Part shown: in pieces, positions 15,877 through 24,537 of the stretch | Layout of the letters: every line of letters begins with the position of its first letter | Numbering within the stretch: the stretch's first letter is position 1 | NCBI RefSeq assembly: GCF_900100535.1 | Contig: NZ_FNDG01000012.1 | Location: forward strand, 1-64,000 | Origin: Phytopseudomonas flavescens | GTDB lineage: Bacteria > Pseudomonadota > Gammaproteobacteria > Pseudomonadales > Pseudomonadaceae | DNA length: 64,000 nt | Direction of reading: 5' to 3' | Notes under the pieces: generated by a model | Seen by the model: only the letters and a program-made list of their open reading frames with translations | Databases searched by the model: none | What the model was told of the DNA's origin: nothing | Position numbers and translations under genes: made by a program

Positions 15877-17061
15877 ATGCGCACCCTGTTATCCCCACTA
15901 CGCTGCCTGCTGCCAGGCGCGGCGGTCGTCGCCTGCCTCGGCATGGCACTGAGCGCGGCGGCGCACGCCGAAGAGCCGATCAAGGTCGGCCTGGTCGCCG
16001 CCCTGTCCGGGCAGTCGGCGAAGTCCGGCGAGGCCCTGACCCGCGGGCTCACCGTGGCCATCGACGAGATCAATACCAAGGGCGGCATCCTCGGTCGTCC
16101 GGTGCAGCTGATCCGTCGTGACGATGAAAGCAACCCGGCCAAAGGCATGCTGGCCGCCCGCGAACTGGCGCAGCGGGAAAAAGTCAGCGTGCTGTTCGGT
16201 GGCCTCGATACACCGGTTTCCCTGGCCATCGTGCCATTGGCCAATCAGTTGAAGGTGCCGTTCATGGGCATCTGGGCCGCTGGCACCAAGATCACCGAGA
16301 ACGGCGCCAAGGACAATTACGTATTCCGCGTGTCGGCGGTGGACGAGCTGGTCGACGAAGCGCTGGTCGAGCACGGCATCAAGAAGGGCATGAAGAAGCC
16401 CGGGATGATCCTGATCAACAATCCCTGGGGCGAATCCAATGAAATCGGCTTCAAGGATGCCCTTGCCAAACGTGGCATGGACTACGCCGGCATCGAACGC
16501 ATCGAAGACAGTGACCTCGACGTGGTGCCGCAACTCACCCGCCTGAAGAATGCCGGCACCGACACCCTGCTGATGGTCGGCAACGTCGGCCCCTCGGCCC
16601 AGGTGGTCAAGTCCCTCGATCGCATGGGCTGGGAGGTGCCGGTGGTTTCCCACTGGGGCCCGGCAGGTGGCCGCTTCAGCGAACTGGCCGGCCCCAACGC
16701 CAGCCGCGTGCACTTCATCCAGACCTACGTGTTCACCGAGCACAACAGCGCCAAGGGCGACAGCGTGCTGGCTGCCCTCAAGCAGCGCTTCCCGGAGATC
16801 AAGGGCCTGGCCGACGTGACCCCGGCAGTGGGCATCGCCAACGCCTACGACGCCATGCACCTGGCCGCCGCCGCCATCGAGAAGGCCGGCGACACCCAGG
16901 GCAGCAAGGTGCGCGATGGCTTCTATGCGATCGACAGCTACCAGGGGCTGATCAAGGACTACACCCAGCCCTTCACCCCGACCAAGCACGACGCCCTGGG
17001 CCCGGACGACTACGTCTTCACCCATTTCGTCGACGGCCGCATCGTTCCGCTCGCCCCTTGA
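15877..17061 (+). CDS. ABC transporter substrate-binding protein, LivJ/LivK type
   Basis: 394 residues from the ATG at 15877 (AGGAG seven bases upstream). Signal peptide (LLPGAAVVACLGMALSAAAHA), then a Peripla_BP_6 type I fold: IKVGLVAALSGQSAKSGEALTRG, VSVLFGGLDTPVSLAIVPLA, PGMILINNPWGESNEIGFKDA, and the C-terminal TKHDALGPDDYVFTHFVDGRIV. It starts the first of two importers in this region. Ligands of the class include branched-chain amino acids, amides, urea and aromatic acids; the nearby amidohydrolase suggests a cyclic amide or N-heterocycle. Confidence 0.87.
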   Translation: MRTLLSPLRCLLPGAAVVACLGMALSAAAHAEEPIKVGLVAALSGQSAKSGEALTRGLTVAIDEINTKGGILGRPVQLIRRDDESNPAKGMLAARELAQREKVSVLFGGLDTPVSLAIVPLANQLKVPFMGIWAAGTKITENGAKDNYVFRVSAVDELVDEALVEHGIKKGMKKPGMILINNPWGESNEIGFKDALAKRGMDYAGIERIEDSDLDVVPQLTRLKNAGTDTLLMVGNVGPSAQVVKSLDRMGWEVPVVSHWGPAGGRFSELAGPNASRVHFIQTYVFTEHNSAKGDSVLAALKQRFPEIKGLADVTPAVGIANAYDAMHLAAAAIEKAGDTQGSKVRDGFYAIDSYQGLIKDYTQPFTPTKHDALGPDDYVFTHFVDGRIVPLAP

Positions 17062-17074
17062 AGTCGTGAACGGA

Positions 17075-17091
17075 CGGGCCCTGGCGGCCCG
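17075..17091 (+). terminator. Small intercistronic hairpin after the binding-protein gene
   Basis: CGGGCC-CTGGC-GGCCCG forms a 6-bp stem with a 5-base loop in the 47-bp gap before the permease gene, with no T tract. Such hairpins often favour expression of the binding protein over the membrane genes; that effect is inferred. Confidence 0.35.
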
Positions 17092-17108
17092 CCCGGAGGA
17101 TTATCGTC

Positions 17109-17978
17109 ATGATCACCGCCGCCATCATCACCGGGCTCGGACTGGGCAGCATGTATGCACTGCTGGCCCTGGGTTTCCATATCACCTACGTGGTTTCGCG
17201 TACGGTCAATTTCGCCCAGGGCAGCGCCATGATGGTTGGCGCCGTACTCGGCTACAGCTTCACCATCACCTGGGGCTGGCCATTGTGGCTGGCGCTTCCG
17301 GCGACCCTGACGCTGTGCGCCCTTTATGGGCTGATCATCGAGCGTTTTCTGGTACGCCCCTTCCATTCGCGCGGCTCCGAAGCCTGGCTGATGGCAACGG
17401 TGGCAGCGGGCATCCTGGTCGACAACCTGGCGCTGTTCACCTTCGGCAAGGAGCCACGACAGTTCACTTCGGCACTGGCCAACCAGCACCTGGAACTGTT
17501 CGGCAACAACGTCGGCGTGCTGCAACTGCTGATTCCGCTGGTAGGTGGCGGCATCGCCCTGGCGCTGTTTCTGGTGCGCCGCTACACGCGTCTGGGCAAG
17601 GTGCTGGAGGCCTGCGTGCAGAATCCCAAGGCGGCGATGCTGATGGGTATCCGGGTCAACCGTGTGGTGGCGGTGGCCTTTGCCGTGTCGACCGTGTTCG
17701 CCGCCATAGCCGGTCTGTTGATCGCGCCGCTGTTCAGCGTGAATGCCGAGATGGGCATGCTGTTCGGCCTCAAGGCCTTCGCCGTGGCGATTCTTGGCGG
17801 TATCGCCAGCGCGGGCGGGGTATTCGCCGCCGGCCTGCTGTTCGGTCTGGTCGAGGCGCTGGTGACCCTCTATTTCGGTTCGGCCTTCACCCAGTTGTTC
17901 ACCTTCGCCCTGGTCATTCTGGCCCTGGCGCTGCGCCCCAATGGCCTGTTCGGCAGCAAGACCCTGGTGAAAGTATGA
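17109..17978 (+). CDS. ABC transporter permease, LivH type
   Basis: 289 residues, strongly hydrophobic, with the LivH layout: ITGLGLGSMYALLALGFHITY at the start, NFAQGSAMMVGAVLGY, the EAA-like stretch LMGIRVNRVVAVAFAVSTVFAAIAGLL and AFAVAILGGIASAGGVFAAGLLFGLVEAL. AGGA precedes the ATG. It overlaps the following fusion gene by ATGA. It pairs with the permease half of that fusion to make the membrane channel. Confidence 0.9.
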   Translation: MITAAIITGLGLGSMYALLALGFHITYVVSRTVNFAQGSAMMVGAVLGYSFTITWGWPLWLALPATLTLCALYGLIIERFLVRPFHSRGSEAWLMATVAAGILVDNLALFTFGKEPRQFTSALANQHLELFGNNVGVLQLLIPLVGGGIALALFLVRRYTRLGKVLEACVQNPKAAMLMGIRVNRVVAVAFAVSTVFAAIAGLLIAPLFSVNAEMGMLFGLKAFAVAILGGIASAGGVFAAGLLFGLVEALVTLYFGSAFTQLFTFALVILALALRPNGLFGSKTLVKV

Positions 17979-20467
17979 CCCTGAAGCATTCGCTGTTCGC
18001 CCCCGTTTCCCTCGCCCTGCTGACGCTGGCCTGCATCGCCGCCACGCTGCTGCTCGACAGCTACTCGCTGCTGGTCTTCACCTTCTGCGCGTTGGCCGTG
18101 GTAGTCGGCGTGGGCCTGAACATCCTGATCGGCCTGAGCGGGCAGATCTCCTTCGGCCATATCGCCTTCTACGCCATCGGCGCCTATGTCTCGGCGCTGC
18201 TGACCCTGGCCGGCCTGCCCCTGGGCCTGGCGATGATCGCCGCTGGCCTGGCCTGTGGCGCCATTGGCGCGCTGCTGGCGATCCCGGCTCTGCGCGTCAG
18301 CGGCCCGTACCTGGCGATGATCACCATTGCCTTTGCCCTGGTGGTGCACCACGGTCTGATCGAATGGCGCTCGCTGACCGGTGGGGCCAACGGCCTGATG
18401 GGCATTCCCATGCCGGAAATCGGCAGCCTCGATCCGAGCGTGAGCATGGCGCTGATCGCCACCGGCCTGATGATCGCCGCCCTGGCCCTGTTCCAGCGTC
18501 TGCGCCACAGCGGCTGGGGCCTGGCCATGCGCGCGGTGAAATCCACCGAGATCGCTGCCCGCTCGCTCGGTTTCAACCCGGTGCAGACCAAGACCCTGGC
18601 CTTCGCCCTGTCCGCCCTGCTTACCGGCCTGGCCGGTTCGCTGGTGGCGCCACTGATGATGTTCATCAACCCGGCCTCCTTCCCCTTCTCGCAGTCGATC
18701 CTGTTCGTGCTGGCGGTGATCGTCGGCGGCAGCGGCACCCTGTTCGGCCCACTGCTCGGCGCCCTGTTGATCGTGCTGCTGCCGGAAATGCTCTCGGATT
18801 TCGCCGAGTACCGCCTGCTGATCTTCTCGGTGCTGCTGCTCTGCGTGCTCTGGGCAGCGCCACGGGGTCTGCTCGGCACCCTGGCCGGCCTGTGGCTGCG
18901 GCCAGCCCACCAGGGCGCCCCGGCGGCCTACGACCCGGCGCAATTGAGCGCGTTCTTCCAGCAGGACGCCGCCGCCCGCGACGGCCTGCAGGTCAAGGAC
19001 ATCGGCATTCGCTTCGGCGGCGTCCAGGCGGCACAGCACGTCAGCCTGCAGGCGCCACCGGGCAGCATCACCAGCATCATCGGCCCCAACGGCGCGGGCA
19101 AGACCACGGTGCTGAACATGATCAGCGGCTTCTATGCGCCGGACAGCGGCAGCATCGACCTGGGTCGCCCACTGGCGGGCCTGCCCGCCTGGAAAATCGC
19201 CCGAGCCGGCATCGCCCGTACCTACCAGACCACCCAGCTGTTCGGCGAGCTGTCGGTGCTGGAAAACCTGCTGGTGGCCATGCAACAGGGGCGCCTCGGC
19301 CTACCCTTCAGTTGTGCCAGCGATACCCGACGCCAGTTGGCGCTGCAGTTGCTGACCCTGGTCGGCTACCAGGGCTCGGTGAACACCCCGGCCGATGACC
19401 TGGCCCACGTCGACCGGCGCCTGGTGGAAATCGCCCGCGCCCTGGCCACCCGGCCCAGCGTACTGCTGCTCGACGAGCCGGCGGCCGGGCTCAGCCGCAG
19501 CGACACCGACCGCCTGGCCAGCCTGTTCAGAGCCCTCGCCGGGTTCGGCATCGCGGTCATCCTGGTCGAGCACGACATGGGCCTGGTGATGGCCGTGTCC
19601 GAGCGCCTGCTGGTGCTCGACGCCGGCAAGCCCATCGCCTGGGGCCTACCGGACGACGTGCGCAAGGACGAACGGGTCATCGCCGCCTATCTGGGCGGCA
19701 CCCGCTACCAGGCCACGCCACGGGCCGAAGCCTGGGACGGTTCGCGCGATGCACGTCTGTACATCAAGGATCTGGTCATCGACTACGGTGCCGCACCGGT
19801 GGTCGACAGGGTCAATATCGTGGTCAACCCTGGCGAGCTGGTCGCCATTCTGGGCGCCAACGGCGCTGGCAAGTCGAGCATCCTGCAATGCCTGGCCGGG
19901 CTGCACACAGCCAGTGGCGGCAGCATCCTGCTCGACAACGAGAGCATCGAGCACGCCGATGCCAGCACCATCGCCGCCCGGGGCCTGGCCCTGGTGCCGG
20001 AGGGCCGTCAGGTGTTCGGCCAGCTCAGCGTGCGTGACAACCTGCTGCTCGGCGGTTACTCACGCAAGGAGGCCTTCGATGCCGACGCGGAAATCGAAGC
20101 CATCCTGCGCCGCTTCCCACGCCTGCGCGAGCGTATCGACAGCCCCGCCGGCCTGCTTTCGGGCGGCGAACAGCAGATGGTGGCGGTGGGTCGCGGGCTG
20201 ATGGCCAAGCCGAAGATCCTGCTGCTCGACGAGCCCTCCCTGGGCCTGTCGCCAGCCATGATCGGTGAACTGTACGACGCCCTGGCTGCCCTGCGCGACG
20301 AAGGCGTGACCTTGCTGCTGGTCGACCAGATGGCCAACCTCGCCCTGCAGGTGGCCGACCGCGCCTACGTGCTGGAGACCGGGCGCATCGTCAAATCCGG
20401 CAGTGCCGAAGCGTTGCGCGGCGACCCGGAACTGGAAGCGGCCTACCTGGGAGGAGCCGCGGCATGA
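17975..20467 (+). CDS. Fused LivM permease - LivG ATPase - LivF ATPase
   Basis: 830 residues in one uninterrupted frame that join three normally separate subunits. Residues 1-310 are a LivM-type permease (GLNILIGLSGQISFGHIAFYAIGAY). Residues about 325-575 are a LivG-type ATPase with Walker A GPNGAGKTT at 370-378 and Walker B VLLLDEPAAGL. Residues about 590-830 are a LivF-type ATPase with Walker A GANGAGKSS at 627-635, signature LLSGGEQQMVAVGRG and Walker B ILLLDEPSLGL. The first ATPase lacks a normal signature: the usual YG..RR region reads LAHVDRRLVEIARAL, with Val479 at the Gly position, so one ATP site may be degenerate. It overlaps neighbours at both ends by ATGA. Domain order and intact codons argue against assembly error. 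Confidence 0.9.
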   Translation: MTLKHSLFAPVSLALLTLACIAATLLLDSYSLLVFTFCALAVVVGVGLNILIGLSGQISFGHIAFYAIGAYVSALLTLAGLPLGLAMIAAGLACGAIGALLAIPALRVSGPYLAMITIAFALVVHHGLIEWRSLTGGANGLMGIPMPEIGSLDPSVSMALIATGLMIAALALFQRLRHSGWGLAMRAVKSTEIAARSLGFNPVQTKTLAFALSALLTGLAGSLVAPLMMFINPASFPFSQSILFVLAVIVGGSGTLFGPLLGALLIVLLPEMLSDFAEYRLLIFSVLLLCVLWAAPRGLLGTLAGLWLRPAHQGAPAAYDPAQLSAFFQQDAAARDGLQVKDIGIRFGGVQAAQHVSLQAPPGSITSIIGPNGAGKTTVLNMISGFYAPDSGSIDLGRPLAGLPAWKIARAGIARTYQTTQLFGELSVLENLLVAMQQGRLGLPFSCASDTRRQLALQLLTLVGYQGSVNTPADDLAHVDRRLVEIARALATRPSVLLLDEPAAGLSRSDTDRLASLFRALAGFGIAVILVEHDMGLVMAVSERLLVLDAGKPIAWGLPDDVRKDERVIAAYLGGTRYQATPRAEAWDGSRDARLYIKDLVIDYGAAPVVDRVNIVVNPGELVAILGANGAGKSSILQCLAGLHTASGGSILLDNESIEHADASTIAARGLALVPEGRQVFGQLSVRDNLLLGGYSRKEAFDADAEIEAILRRFPRLRERIDSPAGLLSGGEQQMVAVGRGLMAKPKILLLDEPSLGLSPAMIGELYDALAALRDEGVTLLLVDQMANLALQVADRAYVLETGRIVKSGSAEALRGDPELEAAYLGGAAA

Positions 20468-21681
20468 GTGCGCTGACCCTCATCAACGCCCGCCTCGGCG
20501 ATGACACCCAGGCGCTGCAGACCCTGTACGTGAAGGATGGCCGCTTCGTCAGTGCGCCCGGTGCCACCGCCGTGATCCTCGACCTGAATGGCAAACTGCT
20601 GCTGCCCGGCCTGGTGGAGACCCACATCCACCTGGACAAGGCCTGCATCATGCAGCGCTGTCAACTCAGCGAGGGCACCCTGGCCGAGGCCATCGCCCAG
20701 ACCCGCTCGGCCAAGGCTGACTTCAGCGAAGCGGACGTCTACCAGCGCGGCGCCCAGGTGCTGGACAAGGCCATCGCCCAGGGCACCACGCACATGCGCA
20801 CCCACGTCGAGATCGACCCGCAGATCGGCCTGATCGGTTTCGACGCGGTGCGCCGCCTGCAGGCGGACTACGCCTGGGCCATCAGCCTGGAAATCTGCGT
20901 GTTCCCCCAGGAAGGCTTGCTCAACAACCCGGGCACCGAAGCCCTGTTGTGCGAGGCGCTGGCGCGGGGCGCCGAGGTGCTTGGCGGCTGCCCCTACACC
21001 GATAGCGATCCTGGCGCGCAGATTCGCCGGCTGTTCGAACTGGCGGTGGCGTTCGACCGTGACCTGGACTTGCATCTGGACTTCGACCTGAACCCGGAGG
21101 GCATGACCATCGGCGAGGTGATCCGCTGCACTCACCAGCACCGCTGGGCTGGCCGGGTAACCATCGGCCATGTGACCAAGCTGTCGGCATTGCCCAGGGA
21201 CACCTTGCTGGCGGTTGCCGAATCGCTGGCCGAAGCCGGCGTGCAGGTCACCTGCCTGCCGAGTACCGATCTGTTCCTCACCGGGCGCGAGCACTTCCAC
21301 AACCGGCCCCGTGGCCTGGCGCCCCTGCAGCACCTGCACGCCTGTGGCGTGACCTGTTCGCTGTCGACCAACAACATCGGCAACCCCTTCACCCCCTACG
21401 GAGACGCGTCGCTGGTGCGCCAGGCCAACCTGTTCGCCAACGTCGCCCAACTGGCTACCGAGGCCGAATTGCTGCGTTGCCTGAGCTGGGTGTCGAGTGA
21501 GTCGGCACGCCTGTTGCGCCTGCCCGACTATGGCCTGGCACCCGGCTGCCGCGCTGACTTCATCGTCTTCGATGCGCCCTCGCCGGCCGCCGTGGTGGCC
21601 GAGATCAGCCCGCCGCTGATGGGCTACAAGGCCGGGCGCAAGACCTTCGAGCGCGCACAGGCACGATTGCTCAGGCCGTGA
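20464..21681 (+). CDS. Amidohydrolase of the cytosine deaminase/AtzC-like group
   Basis: 405 residues. Metal-binding HxH is in VETHIHLDKA near residue 60; LHLDFDLNP and RVTIGHVTKLS carry further CodA-type ligand positions, and SLSTNNIGNPFTPYGD occupies the place of the late catalytic segment. There the usual Asp (as in HDD or TDN) reads Asn, so the metal site or reaction may differ. No signal peptide: a cytoplasmic enzyme acting on an imported heterocyclic amine, amide or ring compound. It overlaps the fusion transporter by ATGA. Alternatives are an isopropylammelide-type, pterin or pyrimidine hydrolase. Confidence 0.8.
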   Translation: MSALTLINARLGDDTQALQTLYVKDGRFVSAPGATAVILDLNGKLLLPGLVETHIHLDKACIMQRCQLSEGTLAEAIAQTRSAKADFSEADVYQRGAQVLDKAIAQGTTHMRTHVEIDPQIGLIGFDAVRRLQADYAWAISLEICVFPQEGLLNNPGTEALLCEALARGAEVLGGCPYTDSDPGAQIRRLFELAVAFDRDLDLHLDFDLNPEGMTIGEVIRCTHQHRWAGRVTIGHVTKLSALPRDTLLAVAESLAEAGVQVTCLPSTDLFLTGREHFHNRPRGLAPLQHLHACGVTCSLSTNNIGNPFTPYGDASLVRQANLFANVAQLATEAELLRCLSWVSSESARLLRLPDYGLAPGCRADFIVFDAPSPAAVVAEISPPLMGYKAGRKTFERAQARLLRP

Positions 21682-21850
21682 CCACCCGCTCCAACCTGGA
21701 GCCTGTTTATCAGCGCTGCGCGGATATCGCCCCGCTCACTCGCCAAAGAATACATTAAGTCACTGATTTAAAAAGAGTTATCAACCTGGAACGGCATGTG
21801 CTTGCAGCGATGTACACGCCACCTTGCCAATCCGAGAACAGGAAAAACCG

Positions 21851-22873
21851 ATGAAAGACGTCAAACCTGAAAACCCTCCACTCAATCCGGATCGTCGCCA
21901 ATTGATGAAGTGGCTGGCCGTGACGGGGAGCGCCATGACGCTTGGCAGCCTGCTTCCTGCTGGCGCGTTTGCCGCCGATGACGAGGAAATCCGTATCGGC
22001 TATTGGCCCATCGTTGGCGGCCTGCCCCTGTATGTCGCCCTGGAGCAAGGTTTTTTCAAGGAAGCGGGGCTGAACGTCAAAGGCGTCAAGTTCTCCAGCC
22101 CGCAGCAAATCGTCGAGGGCATGATCACTGGCCGAATCCACGGCTGTGCAAACGGCACCGCGACCGGCGCCCTCGGCCTGGGGGCGATCACCATGCCGGG
22201 ATTGTTCAAGATCATCTGCTCCAACCCGTCGAACCATCGACTGGTTCTGGATGAGTTTCTGGTTCCGCTCGATAGCACCGCGCAGCGCATCAGCGATCTG
22301 CAAGGCAAGAAAATCGCCTGCGGCCCGGGCATCCAGAACGTCACCATGGCCAAGATCATTCTGGAAAAAAACGGCTTCAGCGATCCTTCGGTCATCGAAC
22401 TGCCTGTCGGCCAGCACGCGCCAGCCCTGGCGGCCGGCCAGATCGACGGGGTCTATACCCTGGAGCCGACCGGCACCGTGGGGCGCATGAAGAACCTGTC
22501 GCGCACGCTGGAAACCGGCGTCATCTCCAAATACGTGCTCGGCAATGCCGACGCACCCTGGTTCGGCGGTGCCGCCGCACTGAACAGCAGCTTCATCGAC
22601 AGCAAGCCGCAACAGACCAAAGCCTTTATCGCCGCCTACCAGAAGGCCGTGGCGTTCATCGCCTCGCAGCCGCAGCAGGCACGCAAGAACATCGCCGGCT
22701 ACACCAGCATCGAATCGGACCTGGTGAACGAGGTGCCACTGCCGGGCTTCGTCATGTATTCCGACTTGCAGGGCGACAACCTGAAGTGGTTCCAAAAGTT
22801 CTATGACGTGTTCACAGAGCGGAAAATCTTCAGCAAACCGATCGACGTGGCTGCGCTGATCTATCAGGGCTGA
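21851..22873 (+). CDS. ABC transporter substrate-binding protein, SsuA/ThiY (NMT1) type, Tat-exported
   Basis: 340 residues from the ATG at 21851. The N-terminus carries a twin-arginine signal (PDRRQLMKWLAVTG, then a hydrophobic stretch ending GAFAADD), so it is probably exported folded. The mature part matches NMT1/SsuA-like proteins: IRIGYWPIVGGLPLYVALEQGFF, GLNVKGVKFSSPQQIVEGMITGRI, VDGVYTLEPTGTVGRM-like region, and FKEAGLNV. It begins the second importer, 169 bases after the amidohydrolase gene. Ligands of the class include sulfonates, pyrimidine precursors and nitrate; not determined here. Confidence 0.85.
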   Translation: MKDVKPENPPLNPDRRQLMKWLAVTGSAMTLGSLLPAGAFAADDEEIRIGYWPIVGGLPLYVALEQGFFKEAGLNVKGVKFSSPQQIVEGMITGRIHGCANGTATGALGLGAITMPGLFKIICSNPSNHRLVLDEFLVPLDSTAQRISDLQGKKIACGPGIQNVTMAKIILEKNGFSDPSVIELPVGQHAPALAAGQIDGVYTLEPTGTVGRMKNLSRTLETGVISKYVLGNADAPWFGGAAALNSSFIDSKPQQTKAFIAAYQKAVAFIASQPQQARKNIAGYTSIESDLVNEVPLPGFVMYSDLQGDNLKWFQKFYDVFTERKIFSKPIDVAALIYQG

Positions 22874-22884
22874 GGAGAATCGTC

Positions 22885-23649
22885 ATGACGTCACACTGGT
22901 CTTCGCGCCTGCTGCCGCTGATCGGCCCGCTGCTGCTGTTTCTGTTGTGGCAGCTGGCGGTCAGTGCGCAGTGGCTGAATCCGGTTCTGCTGCCCTCGCC
23001 GCTCGAGACGCTGGGCTTCATGTTCCAGTCGTTCGCCGAGCCGTCCATGCGTACCGACATCGCTTCGACGCTGTACCGAACCCTGGCCGCGTTCGCTTTC
23101 GCGGCCGCGGTGGGGGTACCGTTGGGCGTCATTCTGGGCAGTAGCGAAAAGGTCTACCGCAGCCTGGAATTTTTGATCGACTTCTTCCGCTCGACGCCCT
23201 CCTCGGCGCTGATCCCGCTGTTCATGCTGATCTTCGGCATCAGCGATGCGAACAAGATCGCCATCGCCGCGTTCGCCGCCGTGCTGGTGATTCTGTTCAA
23301 CAGCGCCTACGGCGTGATGAACGCCAAGAAAACCCGGCTGATGGCCGCCAAGGTAATGGGCATTTCCCGCTGGCACATTTTCAAGGACATCCTGCTGATG
23401 GAAAGCCTCGCGCAAACCTTCGTCGGCTTGCGTACCGGGGTGTCCATCGCCCTGGTGATCGTGATCGTCGCGGAAATGTTCATCGGCTCGGAAAACGGCC
23501 TGGGGCACCGGATCATCGATGCGCAACAGGTATTCAACATCAAAGACATGTATGCCTCGATCCTGATCACCGGCGCCCTCGGCTATCTGCTGAACCTGGC
23601 GTTCCTGCTGATCGAGAAAAAAACCGTCCACTGGAGTAGCCAGGCATGA
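22885..23649 (+). CDS. ABC transporter permease, SsuC/TauC type
   Basis: 254 residues with about six membrane segments (LLPLIGPLLLFLLWQLAVSA at the start, ILITGALGYLLNLAFLLIEKK at the end). The EAA loop is AAKVMGISRWHIFKDILLMESLAQTFVGLRTG. GAGGAG precedes the ATG; it overlaps the ATPase gene by ATGA. It forms a homodimeric channel for the neighbouring binding protein. Confidence 0.9.
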   Translation: MTSHWSSRLLPLIGPLLLFLLWQLAVSAQWLNPVLLPSPLETLGFMFQSFAEPSMRTDIASTLYRTLAAFAFAAAVGVPLGVILGSSEKVYRSLEFLIDFFRSTPSSALIPLFMLIFGISDANKIAIAAFAAVLVILFNSAYGVMNAKKTRLMAAKVMGISRWHIFKDILLMESLAQTFVGLRTGVSIALVIVIVAEMFIGSENGLGHRIIDAQQVFNIKDMYASILITGALGYLLNLAFLLIEKKTVHWSSQA

Positions 23650-24467
23650 CGCACGCGCTTTCCCTCGCCCCAGCCCTCGACCAACCACAGGTACCCGGTG
23701 CGGCACCGCGTGCCGACACCCATGTCACCCTTCGCGGCCTGAGCAAAGCCTTTGCCGGCCAGCCGTTGTATACCGATCTGGATCTCGACCTGCCGCGCGG
23801 CAAGATCGTCTCGATCTTCGGCCCCAACGGCTGCGGCAAGTCGACACTGATGAACATGATCGCCGGGCTGATGCCGATGGATAAAGGCGAAATTCTCTTC
23901 GATGGCAAGACGCTCGCCCAGACCAGGATCGGCTACGTGTTCCAAAACTACCGCGATGCGCTGTTCCCGTGGATGAGTGCCCGCGCCAACATCGCCTACC
24001 CGCTGGTTCGTCAGGGCATGCGCAAGGCGGATGTGGCCGCACGTGTCGATGAGCTGACACAGATGTTCGATATCCGCTTCGATCTGAACCGTTATCCGTA
24101 CGAGCTTTCAGGTGGCCAGCAACAGACCGTGTGCATCATGCGGGCGCTGGCCCCGCGCCCGGAAGTGATGTTCCTCGACGAGCCGTTTTCCGCGCTGGAC
24201 TTCGAGATGACCTTGTTCATCCGCGACAAATTGCAGGAGGTGCAACTGGCGACCGGCGTCACCATGCTGATCGTGTCTCACGATCTGGAAGACGCGGTGT
24301 TTCTGGCCGATGAGATCCTGCTGCTGACCCGGCGCCCCACCCAGATTGCCGAAATCGTCCCCTTCGACCTGCCCCGGCCACGGGGGGCGGAGATCATGAG
24401 CCACCCGGAGTTCGTGCGGGTCAAGGCGCATACGCTGGAGGTGTTCAGGCGGGAGATGGCGCTCTGA
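23646..24467 (+). CDS. ABC transporter ATP-binding protein, SsuB/TauB type
   Basis: 273 residues. Walker A GPNGCGKST near residue 59, Q-loop in GYVFQNYRDALFPWM, signature LSGGQQQTVCIMRAL, Walker B VMFLDEPFSALD and switch His VSHDLEDAV are intact. About 25 unusual residues precede the domain (LAPALDQPQVPGAAPRADTH). It completes the second importer. The following gene is convergent, 70 bases away. Confidence 0.9.
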   Translation: MTHALSLAPALDQPQVPGAAPRADTHVTLRGLSKAFAGQPLYTDLDLDLPRGKIVSIFGPNGCGKSTLMNMIAGLMPMDKGEILFDGKTLAQTRIGYVFQNYRDALFPWMSARANIAYPLVRQGMRKADVAARVDELTQMFDIRFDLNRYPYELSGGQQQTVCIMRALAPRPEVMFLDEPFSALDFEMTLFIRDKLQEVQLATGVTMLIVSHDLEDAVFLADEILLLTRRPTQIAEIVPFDLPRPRGAEIMSHPEFVRVKAHTLEVFRREMAL

Positions 24468-24537
24468 GTCGCAGCCCATCGCGCAACGGCGAAGGCGCCG
24501 ATCTGCCGCACTCAGGGCAGCGCCATGGACGGCCGCG

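Noticed and set aside
17066..17974. Upstream extension of the fused LivMGF frame to 17066
   Set aside because: It overlaps the LivH gene out of frame and is low-complexity Arg/Pro/Gly sequence; the true start is the ATG at 17975 with an ATGA overlap.
21755..22795. Long minus-strand frames opposite transporter genes (also at 5165-6163, 17870-19285, 50225-52339)
   Set aside because: They are GC-skew shadows of the real genes with no recognisable domains or proper starts.
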